From assembly GCA_023663345.1 (NCBI GenBank), contig JAMPHR010000002.1, positions 249,331 to 313,330 of the forward strand: a stretch of DNA of 64,000 bases, written 5' to 3'. Positions 1-7,965 of this stretch are shown piece by piece. The notes under the pieces are model-generated. The model was given only the letters and a program-made list of their open reading frames with translations. It had not been told where the DNA came from and searched no databases. The translations under genes and the position numbers were made by a program. This stretch comes from Paenibacillus sp. (lineage in GTDB: Bacteria > Bacteroidota > Bacteroidia > Bacteroidales > Muribaculaceae). Within the stretch, counting starts at the first letter, position 1, and the number at the start of each line of letters is the position of its first letter.

Positions 1-947
1 CACTATTACATAAGATTTTAGCACTGACGAAAAACATTCTCCAACATTTTTCAAAATCCCTAAATTTCAATGTCCTCTTTTATCATTGGATTAACCACTG
101 TTTCAATGACACTTCAATATATAGAACCATTCCCCAATCTTTAATCCGTTAACACTCTTTAACCATTGACCATGTAAAGAGGTTATAGCATTGATATATA
201 AACGGATATAAGGATTTTTAGTATTGGAATAGGGAAAACCAAACCGACCACCTCCATAATGATATATAAAGGATGAAAGCCCCAACCACTACTTATATAC
301 ACATTCCATATCTATAAATACGGATATTACAGTGGTATTGAATGGATTAAGGTCTGTCATATGAAAGGAAACTGATTACAGACAGCATTACCCACTATTA
401 GATATATATAAAAGGAGAAGTCCAAACACTCCCCATTATTCACATTCCATATCTATAAATAAGGATATTGCATTGGGATATAATAGATTAATGCTCTTTA
501 TATGAAAGGAGTTTGATTACAAACAGTACCTCCCCCTATTGAATATATATAAAAGGAAAAGTCTAAAGCCTCCACTATATCCACATTCCACATCTATAAA
601 TACGGATATTGCAGTGGTATATAATGGATTAAGGCTCTTTATATGAATGGGAAGTGATTATAAACGCCACCTCATCCCACATTAGTATATATACAATAGA
701 GGAAGCCACATCCCCATCAACTCACTTTCCGACAAAATAAGACAACTAACCAAATCTAAACCACCCTAATAACCATCCTATAATCCCCAAATACTGCATA
801 AGACCCATTGGAAACCCCTCTATAACCACATTCCAACCCCAACACCCATTTCAAAACCCCACAAACTGAAAAACACCCAAAATTAGCCAAAACCATCCTT
901 CTAACTATCACATAACCACTTACATACAACTCAAAAATCTATAAACT
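1..947. other. AT-rich gene-poor spacer at the left edge
   Basis: No convincing gene is visible here. The only open frames are short, lie within repeat DNA and have no recognisable protein features. The base composition is strongly AT-rich, unlike the GC-rich housekeeping genes further right. The middle is occupied by a 141-bp tandem repeat. The last 220 bases are A- and C-rich with no obvious structure and lead into the capsid fragment that starts at 948. Confidence 0.7.
301..723. repeat. Three tandem copies of a 141-bp repeat
   Basis: Near-identical units begin at 301, 442 and 583, each with ACATTCCATATCTATAAATA or a one-base variant, so the period is exactly 141 bp. Shared blocks inside each unit include GGATATT, a GATTAA core, TATATGAA and a run of TATATATA. 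The stretch at about 160-300 keeps part of the pattern (ATATATAAACGGATAT, then AGGATGAAAGCCCCAACCAC near its end) and looks like a decayed fourth copy. Function is unknown. The period is too long and the units too uniform for a CRISPR array. Confidence 0.85.
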
Positions 948-1619
948 ATGTTTTTGTCATTAATTTATAAGGCTCAGATAGAAGAAAGTCTCCTCCAGCG
1001 CCTTTCCGACAAGGAGGTCGGTTGGACATTCTCCGATCAGGAGGAAGCCGCCATACTCGATATGCGCATGTGCATGGAGCGCTCCTTCCTCTTTGGGTGC
1101 ATGAGAAGTCTCACCCTCCCCGACGGCTCCAACATCCTCCTCACCGGCGGTATATGGAATCAGACCGAAAAGGAGTTCCGATACAATAAGTCCTCCCTTG
1201 ACAACCACGCCGTCATCACCATGATGCGCCGTGCCTTCTCCGACTCCAACGGCTCCACCCGCAAGGTGCTCCTGGCCGGATCGGGACTCATCGAGAAGCT
1301 CAACTCGCTCGAAGCCCACCGCGTGCTCTCCGGCAACGAGCGCGTCACAAAGTGGGGAGTCGACTTCGACTACGTGGTCTCCAAATTCGGAGCCCTCTAC
1401 GTAGCCCGGTGCGAGGTCTTCGATCTCTGTGGCATGGAGGACTACGGCATGATCGTCGATCCCGAGTACATCACCAAATACTCCCACGTCCCCTTCTCCG
1501 CCGAGCGCATCAGCTTCCACAAGCAGGGCGTGCGCAACACCGAGGCCGTAGTCCTCACCGAAGCCTCCTGCCTCGTCCTCCGCTACCCCACAGCCCACAT
1601 GCGCATCATCCCCGAGTAA
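948..1619 (+). CDS. Truncated phage major capsid-like protein (SU10/DUF5309 type)
   Basis: A 223-residue product that I read as the C-terminal two thirds of a DUF5309 (SU10-like) major capsid protein. Family-like segments are AQIEESLLQRLSDKEV near residue 9, LLTGGIWNQ near 65, RKVLLAGSGLIEKL near 105, KWGVDFDYVVSKFG near 133 and RNTEAVVLTEASCLVLRYP near the end. Family members usually have about 100 more residues at the N terminus. Here a TAA stop lies two codons before the ATG, so the missing part is really absent. No terminase, portal or tail gene is nearby. It is probably a relic of a degraded prophage; whether it is expressed is unknown. The family call rests on remembered sequence patterns. 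Confidence 0.7.
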   Translation: MFLSLIYKAQIEESLLQRLSDKEVGWTFSDQEEAAILDMRMCMERSFLFGCMRSLTLPDGSNILLTGGIWNQTEKEFRYNKSSLDNHAVITMMRRAFSDSNGSTRKVLLAGSGLIEKLNSLEAHRVLSGNERVTKWGVDFDYVVSKFGALYVARCEVFDLCGMEDYGMIVDPEYITKYSHVPFSAERISFHKQGVRNTEAVVLTEASCLVLRYPTAHMRIIPE

Positions 1620-1636
1620 ATAACCATTCCCCACAT

Positions 1637-1682
1637 ACAAATATAGCCGGCACTGCCATAATGTAGTGCCGGCTATATTTGT
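1637..1682. terminator. Bidirectional hairpin terminator
   Basis: Perfect 18-bp arms (ACAAATATAGCCGGCACT at 1637-1654 and its complement at 1665-1682) flank a 10-base loop. It sits between the convergent capsid fragment and the minus-strand gene ending at 1690, and A/T-rich ends on both sides suit termination in either direction. Confidence 0.8.
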
Positions 1683-1689
1683 AATGTTA

Positions 1690-2244
1690 TTAATAGACCA
1701 ATATCTCACCCTCCCTGACTACTGGTGGTGCAGGTAACTCTAACTTGTAATCAGGATTTGCCTTACGGAATTCAGCATAGCTTGGCTGAAATGATACACC
1801 TATGTTTCTATTATTATCATTAATAATGAACTTTGGTTCACAATCCTCTTCTGTCAATACCACCATCATAACATAACGAGGAGTTCTAAATCTCTTATAT
1901 CCTTCAAAGATCCCCTTGGCTTTATTATATTCGCTCGTGCCATATTCCATATAATCATCAGCATTTCTCATATAATAAACCGAAACAGCCTTTTTATTGA
2001 GAATTGGATGGTTTTCCTGAATAGGAAATTCCATTATCACAGGCACCAAAGTATCTACCCTATATGCGGGGGCAATCTCATCGCAAACTTTACGTGCGAC
2101 ATCTAATATCCTTTTCTCCTTTTCAGGAGGAAAACTCAGTTTCTTGAACCGATCTGTTACAGGCACATCAGAAGGATTCTCTGCAAATAATACATTCACA
2201 GAAGCAATGGCAATAGCCATCAAGAGGAGAATTAATCTTTTCAT
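1690..2244 (-). CDS. Exported protein of unknown function
   Basis: A 184-residue protein starting MKRLILLLMAIAIA, a clear Sec signal peptide ending near FAENP. The frame stays open to 2319, but starting at 2244 puts the signal peptide at the N terminus and leaves a 10-bp gap after the upstream lipoprotein gene. The mature part has no cysteine pair, transmembrane segment or family motif I recognise, and it ends in a proline-rich tail (LPAPPVVREGEILVY). It is probably co-transcribed with the JAMM-like lipoprotein and may act with it outside the cytoplasm. The AT-rich composition matches the rest of the 1-3 kb region and suggests acquisition by transfer. Confidence 0.6.
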   Translation of the reverse strand: MKRLILLLMAIAIASVNVLFAENPSDVPVTDRFKKLSFPPEKEKRILDVARKVCDEIAPAYRVDTLVPVIMEFPIQENHPILNKKAVSVYYMRNADDYMEYGTSEYNKAKGIFEGYKRFRTPRYVMMVVLTEEDCEPKFIINDNNRNIGVSFQPSYAEFRKANPDYKLELPAPPVVREGEILVY

Positions 2245-2254
2245 TATTAAAAAT

Positions 2255-2857
2255 TTATATAAATTTTCGCGTTCTTCGGAATGGTCCGAAATCATATATT
2301 TGAGGTTCCATATCCACATAATTATATATTCCTGTTACGAATTTTGGACTATAATCAAATAAAAGTCCGGGTATTCCTAATATATTAGCCATTTCCTCAT
2401 CTGCCGCTGAATACCCTGTTTCTCGGGTATATGACATGCCATAATATGGTGTATGACAATGAAAAAATGCACATAGCTCACTTTCTTTTACGATATCTCC
2501 GTACTTCATTGTCGCCTTATTATCTTCTTTATAATCATCTTTATAATAAATTTTAGGGCCATAGAACAATTCACTAAAATAGAATTGTTTATTAAAAAAA
2601 TCATAATATATATAAAATCCGACTTCTATTCTGTAATGCATTGTTTGTATATCAAGCATTTCGTGCCAGGCATCGAACATTTTAACTACGACCTTGGAAT
2701 CCGTTTGAATCTCAATTTTATTAGGATAAATATAGGAATCATTTTCCACATTATCATATACCAATGAATTTTCCACAAGTGCAGAATCTTCCATTGTATC
2801 TTCGCAAGATATCAATATGACTGGTGATATAAAAAATAATAAATATGCAAACTTCAT
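2255..2857 (-). CDS. Lipoprotein with a JAMM/JAB-like metalloprotease motif
   Basis: A 200-residue protein with a lipoprotein signal: MKFAYLLFFISPVILISC places the lipidated cysteine at residue 18. The C-terminal part contains FFHCHTP (H133, H135) and then GYSAADEE (S150, D153), followed by GIPGLLFDY. An H-x-H pair, a downstream S-x-x-D and a following PGL.DY segment recall JAB/DUF4329-type domains, in which two His and one Asp bind zinc. The spacing between H-x-H and S-x-x-D is longer than in classical JAMM enzymes, so activity is uncertain. It is first in a two-gene unit with the exported protein downstream. The substrate is unknown. Confidence 0.55.
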   Translation of the reverse strand: MKFAYLLFFISPVILISCEDTMEDSALVENSLVYDNVENDSYIYPNKIEIQTDSKVVVKMFDAWHEMLDIQTMHYRIEVGFYIYYDFFNKQFYFSELFYGPKIYYKDDYKEDNKATMKYGDIVKESELCAFFHCHTPYYGMSYTRETGYSAADEEMANILGIPGLLFDYSPKFVTGIYNYVDMEPQIYDFGPFRRTRKFI

Positions 2858-3012
2858 CAGAGAGAGGATTCTTAGAAATTAGATAATTCAATACTACTTA
2901 CTCTCGCAAATTAATAAATTTAATTCAGAAATACAAATAAAATTAAATAAATTTTATATAAATACAAAAAAATCCATATTGGTTATTAATAATTATACCT
3001 ATTAAGTAACTT

Positions 3013-3047
3013 AGCGGTGCATATCGTATATAGAGATATGCACCGCT
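3013..3047 (+). promoter_or_regulatory. Hairpin immediately upstream of manA
   Basis: Arms AGCGGTGCATATC (3013-3025) and GATATGCACCGCT (3035-3047) form a 13-bp perfect stem with a 9-base loop, followed by TATTTTAT. It ends 21 bases before the manA start codon. Nothing convergent lies to its left, so it is either a leader structure or attenuator for manA or the terminator of an unseen short transcript. Confidence 0.5.
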
Positions 3048-3068
3048 TATTTTATATCACCATTAGAT

Positions 3069-4157
3069 ATGTTGAACCAACCCTTCCACTTCGCACCCTT
3101 CCTGAAATCTGTAATCTGGGGAGGCGAGCGCATAGCACCATTCAAAGGCATCACCACCGACCAGACCCAGATAGGCGAAAGCTGGGAACTCTCAGCCGTC
3201 CCCGGCCACGTATCAGTCGTTGACCGCGGTCCTTACCGAGGCCTCACCCTCACCGACCTCATCGAAAAATTCGGCCCCGAACTCATGGGCGAGGAAAACT
3301 ATCGCCGTTACGCCCCCTCATTCCCCCTCCTCATCAAGATAATCGACGCACGCGCCGACCTCTCCGTCCAGGTTCACCCCGACGACGCCCTCGCTCAGAA
3401 ACGCCACAACTGCCCCGGCAAAACCGAGATGTGGCACCTCATCGACACCGACCCCGGAGCCAAGATCTACGCCGGACTCAAAACTCAGCTCACACCCGAG
3501 GAATACGAAGCCCGCGTGGCCGACAACACCATCATGGATGCCATAGCCGACTATGATTCAGCCCCCGGCGACACCTTCTTCCTCCCCGCCGGACGCATCC
3601 ACGCCATCGGCGCCGGCAACCTCCTCGCCGAGATACAGCAGACCAGCGACATCACCTATCGCATCTACGATTACGACCGTCGCGACAAGGACGGAAATCC
3701 CCGCGAGCTCCACACTGCCCAGGCCAAAGATGCCATCGACTACACCGTCTACCCCGACTACCGCAGCCACCCCGAAGGCTCACTCCTTGCCGAGTGCCAA
3801 TACTTCGACGTGCGCCGTCTCCAGCTCAACGGCGATGAGAAACCCATCGAGCACCCCCGCGACTCATTCACCATAATAATGTGCCTCAACGGCACCGCCG
3901 AAATCATCAACACCACCAACGGCGAGACATTCCACATCACTCGTGGCGAAACATGCGACAATTCCAAAGAAACATCCTCCAACGGCAATGATGGAGAAAC
4001 ATACGACAATTCCAAAGGAACGGCCTCTAACGGTACTGATAGAGAAACCTACACCGAGACATTCCACATTTCTCGAGGCGAGACCCTCCTCTTCCCCGCC
4101 ACAATGACCTCCCTCATCGCCCGAGGCACCGCCACCCTCCTCACCGTCCAAAGCTAA
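3069..4157 (+). CDS. manA: Class I mannose-6-phosphate isomerase
   Basis: Zinc-dependent cytoplasmic enzyme interconverting mannose-6-phosphate and fructose-6-phosphate, which links mannose use and GDP-mannose supply to glycolysis. The metal-site pattern is complete: QVHPDD (Q101, H103), KTEMWH (E120) and AGRIHAIGAG (H178). ITYRIYDYDR (193-204) carries the conserved active-site arginine. The C-terminal beta domain has an unusual insertion. The segment ETFHITRGET (286-295) recurs as ETFHISRGET (330-339), and two 16-residue units (294-309, 310-325) lie between. The frame is kept and downstream residues look normal. The gene stands alone with a hairpin in its leader. Confidence 0.92.
   Translation: MLNQPFHFAPFLKSVIWGGERIAPFKGITTDQTQIGESWELSAVPGHVSVVDRGPYRGLTLTDLIEKFGPELMGEENYRRYAPSFPLLIKIIDARADLSVQVHPDDALAQKRHNCPGKTEMWHLIDTDPGAKIYAGLKTQLTPEEYEARVADNTIMDAIADYDSAPGDTFFLPAGRIHAIGAGNLLAEIQQTSDITYRIYDYDRRDKDGNPRELHTAQAKDAIDYTVYPDYRSHPEGSLLAECQYFDVRRLQLNGDEKPIEHPRDSFTIIMCLNGTAEIINTTNGETFHITRGETCDNSKETSSNGNDGETYDNSKGTASNGTDRETYTETFHISRGETLLFPATMTSLIARGTATLLTVQS
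3948..4043 (+). repeat. 48-bp tandem duplication inside manA
   Basis: Two adjacent 48-bp units (3948-3995 and 3996-4043) encode 16 residues each, starting ETCDNSKETSS and ETYDNSKGTAS, with a partial third start (GAAACCTACAC) at 4044. The array is bracketed by two copies of the codons for ETFHI(T/S)RGET. The length is a multiple of three, so copy-number change keeps the reading frame. Confidence 0.85.
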
Positions 4158-4661
4158 CCCTTCGCCCCTCACCAATTTGCCCCTCACGGGACAATGGTTA
4201 TAGGGTTAGGGGTATAAGGTTATAGACCAAAGAACCACAGATCAAAAGGTCAATTTACCAAAGATCTATAGACCTTTGGCTCACCCTTAAAATCCTTTGG
4301 TCCTATCATATAACAATTGTATATTGCGTAGATCCCTTGATCAATGTCTCCCCTGTTATTTTACCGCAAGCTGGCACTGCAAGAGCCACAACAACTCTGG
4401 TCCAACTATATCCGTTGGCAACTCCATCCACTAAGCCCTGAAAGGGCGATGTACTCGTAGCCCCACCACGAGCGACGGATGCAAATTGCCCGCCAGGGCA
4501 AAATTTGCATCCGCGCGAGGCGTGGGGAAAACGAAACGCATACCCAAATGGGCGTCGAAGACGTCCTATAAATCCCTGCGTCTACCCCCACTAACCTCCT
4601 ATATACCACCATATATAAACAAAAAACATCCTATTATCTAATATTTTCTCTATACTTATCC
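4158..4661. other. Spacer with word repeats and a structured element
   Basis: About 500 bp without a supported gene. The left half (4195-4305) is built from short related words such as GGTTATAG, GACCAAAG, GACCTTTGG and CCTTTGGTCC, which can fold on each other. The right half holds copy 1 of the 136-bp element at 4434-4569. A short minus-strand open frame crosses the element but resembles similar spurious frames over the second copy and is not called. Confidence 0.65.
4434..4569. repeat. Interspersed structured element, copy 1
   Basis: This 136-bp element matches the copy at 53381-53516. It has a small 5' hairpin (GCCCT-GAA-AGGGC), a long central hairpin (4477-4512, arms GGATGCAAATT-GCCC and GGGC-AAAATTTGCATCC) enclosed by an outer CCCCAC/GTGGGG stem, and a 3' hairpin (GGGCGTC-GAA-GACGTCC). 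The second copy keeps the stems with paired base changes. Confidence 0.75.
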
Positions 4662-6725
4662 CTACAATATCGCTGATTTTGGAGCTGTGTCGAGCTTAAC
4701 ATCCTCAAACTTATGCTTCTTACCATAATTGAGACGGTAACTTACCTTGACCTCAAACTTATTGTAATCCTCCTTTGGTGAATAACTCTCATTCCATTCC
4801 GTCCAACCTCCATAACGGCTCCATGAAACATTATGGACCTTGATAAACGGGTTGCGGGCCATCAGATTGAACGACCATCCATCTACCGCATACCCCAAAG
4901 CTATATCCATTCTGAACGGAACTCGCTGGAATGAGCCGAATCGGGTCAGCAGACTGCGTTGCGTGGTCACATCGACCTTGCCACTGAAACCACCCTGCAT
5001 AAATGTCACAGACCCTTGACCATAAAACCCTCCCTTACTCCATATCTCACGTCCTGGCAGACGGTTGTATTCATAATTGACACAACCCGAAATCTTCAAT
5101 CTGTTGGGTAAAACATTCCAATCAGCTCCTAATTGCCAGCGCAGGTTTTCATAATGACCGCCGTTATAATACGACTGCACATACACATTACGGTCAATAT
5201 CAAGAGTAAAATCTGTGATTATTGCATGGGCCGTATTCTCATAACCGGTGTTCATGAATACATTTCCCCAATTGTGAGCCGATGCCCACATCAGATTCAC
5301 CCCTAAAGGCTTCATCAGCTTGAGGTCAGGATTACCAACGCGCACCACATAATCATCAACTCGTTTTTCCTCAGCAGTATAATAACTCAGCACGGGATCA
5401 TAAACGCCCGAGAAAACACCAAACTTGATATTATTATTTCTGAGAAATCTATATGACATATATACTGCCGGAGTGAAATAGCTCTGTGTCCCGCTACCAT
5501 ATCCCGCATCTGTGGTCACAACACGCTCCTGCAGTCGCAGAGTCAGCGAAGTATTGCGATGCACGTTGTAGTTGGCTCCGGCCTCGATGATGGCCTGCCC
5601 ATTGATAAGACGTGTGTCCTGACGGCGGTCATTCTCCACATAGTGTTGACGCGAATTGCTATAAAAGTAATTGACACTGGCGTATGACGATACTTTTTTC
5701 ACAATAGGCACTGTCAACTTCACACGTGGATTCAAGTCTATGAAATTTTCATGCGTGTATGACAGCCAGCTGTTCTCCTGAAATAACGCGCCCTCCTTGT
5801 CGGTGTGAGTATAGCTTCCCTTGAGCGAATAGCTCAACAACACCTTCGACGGATATTTGTGGTCATAAGAGATAGAGAATGAAGGGTATAGTTTATCAGT
5901 ATGATTGGCATCACTTCTCAGCAGATACATATCACGCAAGCCTGAATAAGACTCATCGGCTGAAGAATTATCTGTCGAGTGACGCGACCCAAGTCCCACA
6001 GCACTCTTCATCACGCCGTTGGTGTAGCGGTGTAGCAATGTGAATTTCACACTTCCGTCATTAGAGCGGTCATGCCGGAAAAGCAAGCGATGATTCTCCA
6101 CAAGTTCACCATCAGGAAACTGCATGGTGATTTTCCCCACTCCTCCATATCTTTCATTATGACGGATAAGGCCACCGTTGACCCTCACTCCAAACTCGGT
6201 TTTATTACGGAACATCCTCCAGTCGGCCAGTCCGTCCGCATCATCCTGATTGAGACTCTTACCGGCCTGAAGCATCACCGCTCCGCCTCTCTCACGCACT
6301 ACCATGATGAAATCAAGCACATATTCCTTTGTCGGATAGCGTAGATCAAAATTTGTATAATAGTCGATACGCTTTATATCCTTTGGATTAAGGGTTTTGA
6401 TCTCATCGGTCGTAGCTTCAAGTCCATTGATAAGCAATTGCACATCTTTTCCGAAAGCCGAAACCGTGTGGTCAAAAACACTTACATTCAAGCCAGGTAT
6501 CGACATAAGAGACAGAGCCGAATATCCGTCATAGGCATGTCGCTTTACTTGTTTATCCACACTGACTATCATTTTGTCAGGAGTCACTATGATATTGTCA
6601 GACTTGACCACCACTTCACCAAGACTCTCCACACGCCCGAGCGTATCCGGCACCTCTAAGCCTGGGTAAGCCGATCCGGTCACACTAATAAATATTGCAA
6701 TAAATGTAGTCAGAATATACTTCAT
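4662..6725 (-). CDS. TonB-receptor-like outer-membrane beta-barrel protein
   Basis: A 687-residue outer-membrane protein with a signal peptide (MKYILTTFIAIFISVTGSAYP). Residues about 30-150 form a plug-like region: LGEVVVKSDNIIV, then DVQLLINGLEATTDEI and LNPKDIKRIDYY, the usual plug ending. The rest is a long run of alternating aromatic and polar strands typical of a 20-strand-class barrel. The N-terminal carboxypeptidase-like repeat of SusC proteins is absent. It is last in an operon headed by an ABC transporter and follows the membrane-anchored protein by 21 bp. It probably imports or senses an unknown ligand, or serves as an envelope receptor for the same stress the operon answers. Confidence 0.75.
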   Translation of the reverse strand: MKYILTTFIAIFISVTGSAYPGLEVPDTLGRVESLGEVVVKSDNIIVTPDKMIVSVDKQVKRHAYDGYSALSLMSIPGLNVSVFDHTVSAFGKDVQLLINGLEATTDEIKTLNPKDIKRIDYYTNFDLRYPTKEYVLDFIMVVRERGGAVMLQAGKSLNQDDADGLADWRMFRNKTEFGVRVNGGLIRHNERYGGVGKITMQFPDGELVENHRLLFRHDRSNDGSVKFTLLHRYTNGVMKSAVGLGSRHSTDNSSADESYSGLRDMYLLRSDANHTDKLYPSFSISYDHKYPSKVLLSYSLKGSYTHTDKEGALFQENSWLSYTHENFIDLNPRVKLTVPIVKKVSSYASVNYFYSNSRQHYVENDRRQDTRLINGQAIIEAGANYNVHRNTSLTLRLQERVVTTDAGYGSGTQSYFTPAVYMSYRFLRNNNIKFGVFSGVYDPVLSYYTAEEKRVDDYVVRVGNPDLKLMKPLGVNLMWASAHNWGNVFMNTGYENTAHAIITDFTLDIDRNVYVQSYYNGGHYENLRWQLGADWNVLPNRLKISGCVNYEYNRLPGREIWSKGGFYGQGSVTFMQGGFSGKVDVTTQRSLLTRFGSFQRVPFRMDIALGYAVDGWSFNLMARNPFIKVHNVSWSRYGGWTEWNESYSPKEDYNKFEVKVSYRLNYGKKHKFEDVKLDTAPKSAIL

Positions 6726-6745
6726 CTCTTATAATTTTTTCATCA

Positions 6746-7582
6746 CTACTTATTATTATTCATATTTATGACACCATTCTTCATACTGATATTCAGCACC
6801 GTCTCATCATCCTCCGGGTTATACTTGAATTCATTTATATTAGCCTTATCAAACTTAAAATAACCATTCTTCCTATTGTTATACAGACCATCAATATAAA
6901 GAAATCCTATGACCGAAGAATCTGAAACACATGTCACACGGAAATTCTCATCCACAACATTCAGCCGGGCCTCCCCAACCTTACTGTTCTCCAGCTTCAA
7001 TTCATCCATCCTATATGCCTGGCCATTTAGCAACTGAATATCGCAATTATTGAGTACCAGGCGTTTACTTACCTTACTGATAATCTCCTTGGCTTTAACC
7101 GAATCGAGATATATGGTTTTAGTTCTCGCATACACCTCTTTCAGCGTCCCACTTGGAACTATCACCTTGGCTATAACAAAATTATCCGCCTTGCATCTTA
7201 TTATATTTCCATCACCGGTATTATACCTTTCAATGACAGCACTATAATCTACAGCAAGATCAAGAGTCCCGCTATCCACCTGGCACTTAAGCAATGGCAA
7301 CCAATCGGCAGAGGTTACAAGAGTGGACGATTTGGCGGTATCGCTCTCCTCCACTGAAATACCTTTAAAATTTCTGAGGTCAATCCTCACATCGCTATCC
7401 GCCAGTTTCTCGGTAAATACCACCTTATTGACATCCTGCAATCCTACTTTCACTTCCTCGCCACCCAATATGTTTTCCTTATTGATGGTTTGGCAATGAT
7501 GCCTGTATGCCAGAGCGACGGCACATGTCCCGATCAATCCGGCCACCATCGCGCCGAGCATCATATATGTTGTCTTTTTCAT
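6746..7582 (-). CDS. Membrane-anchored protein of unknown function, GIN-like
   Basis: A 278-residue protein with one N-terminal hydrophobic segment (about residues 7-26) that acts as a signal anchor or uncleaved signal. The rest is predicted beta-rich, with repeated short strands such as NFKGISVEE, SGTLDLAVDYS, VSKRLVLNNCDIQLL and DELKLENSKV. This layout resembles GIN/DUF2807 beta-helix-like domains found downstream of ABC transporter genes in Bacteroidota, but the match is weak and I assign no function. Its start codon overlaps the stop of the GntR gene by four bases (ATGA), so translation is probably coupled. Confidence 0.6.
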   Translation of the reverse strand: MKKTTYMMLGAMVAGLIGTCAVALAYRHHCQTINKENILGGEEVKVGLQDVNKVVFTEKLADSDVRIDLRNFKGISVEESDTAKSSTLVTSADWLPLLKCQVDSGTLDLAVDYSAVIERYNTGDGNIIRCKADNFVIAKVIVPSGTLKEVYARTKTIYLDSVKAKEIISKVSKRLVLNNCDIQLLNGQAYRMDELKLENSKVGEARLNVVDENFRVTCVSDSSVIGFLYIDGLYNNRKNGYFKFDKANINEFKYNPEDDETVLNISMKNGVINMNNNK

Positions 7583-7965
7583 TCCTCGATCTCCTTTAGG
7601 TATTTAACATAATGTTCCGTCAATTCGTCGGGCGAAATGCCCAGCAGATTCAGTTGACGGAAAAACTCCTGAATCTCACCGTTGAAAAATGCCTCGTGGC
7701 GCATCCTCAAGATCCTCTCCCTGGCATCCTCGGCCACAAAGAACCCTATACCGCGCTTATTGAACAGCACCCCCTCCTGGGTCAGATGCTCATAACTGCG
7801 CATCACCGTGTTGGCGTTCACCTGCAGAGTGGCGGCATACTCCCTCACCGAAGGTATCCTGCCCCCCTCCTCCACCGTTCCGGACATCACGCTGTCGCAT
7901 ATACCGTCGGCTATCTGCAGATATATCGCCTTGTTATTTTCCTTGAATACCATACCTGTCACCAT
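7579..7965 (-). CDS. GntR-family regulator, YtrA type
   Basis: A 128-residue DNA-binding protein. Residues about 10-78 are a GntR winged helix: AIYLQIADGI, GRIPSVREYAATLQVNANTVMRSYEHL and GVLFNKRGIGFFV. The tail after it is short (about 45 residues) with no room for a large effector domain, as in the YtrA subfamily that controls adjacent ABC exporters. The gene overlaps the permease gene by 7 bp if translation starts at 7965; a second ATG at 7953 would leave 5 bp between them. It most likely represses its own operon from the promoter near 9640-9670 and responds to a signal linked to the transporter. Confidence 0.85.
   Translation of the reverse strand: MVTGMVFKENNKAIYLQIADGICDSVMSGTVEEGGRIPSVREYAATLQVNANTVMRSYEHLTQEGVLFNKRGIGFFVAEDARERILRMRHEAFFNGEIQEFFRQLNLLGISPDELTEHYVKYLKEIEE

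Noticed and set aside
301-723. CRISPR array
   Set aside because: The whole 141-bp unit is repeated without variable spacers, and no cas genes are present.
960-1709. Minus-strand frame opposite the capsid fragment
   Set aside because: It is Gly/Asp/Val-rich with no family pattern and crosses the terminator hairpin. The plus-strand frame has capsid-like sequence.
4406-4612. Short minus-strand frames over both copies of the structured element (also 53289-53489)
   Set aside because: The peptides differ in frame and length between copies, while the hairpins are conserved, so selection acts on structure and not on a protein.
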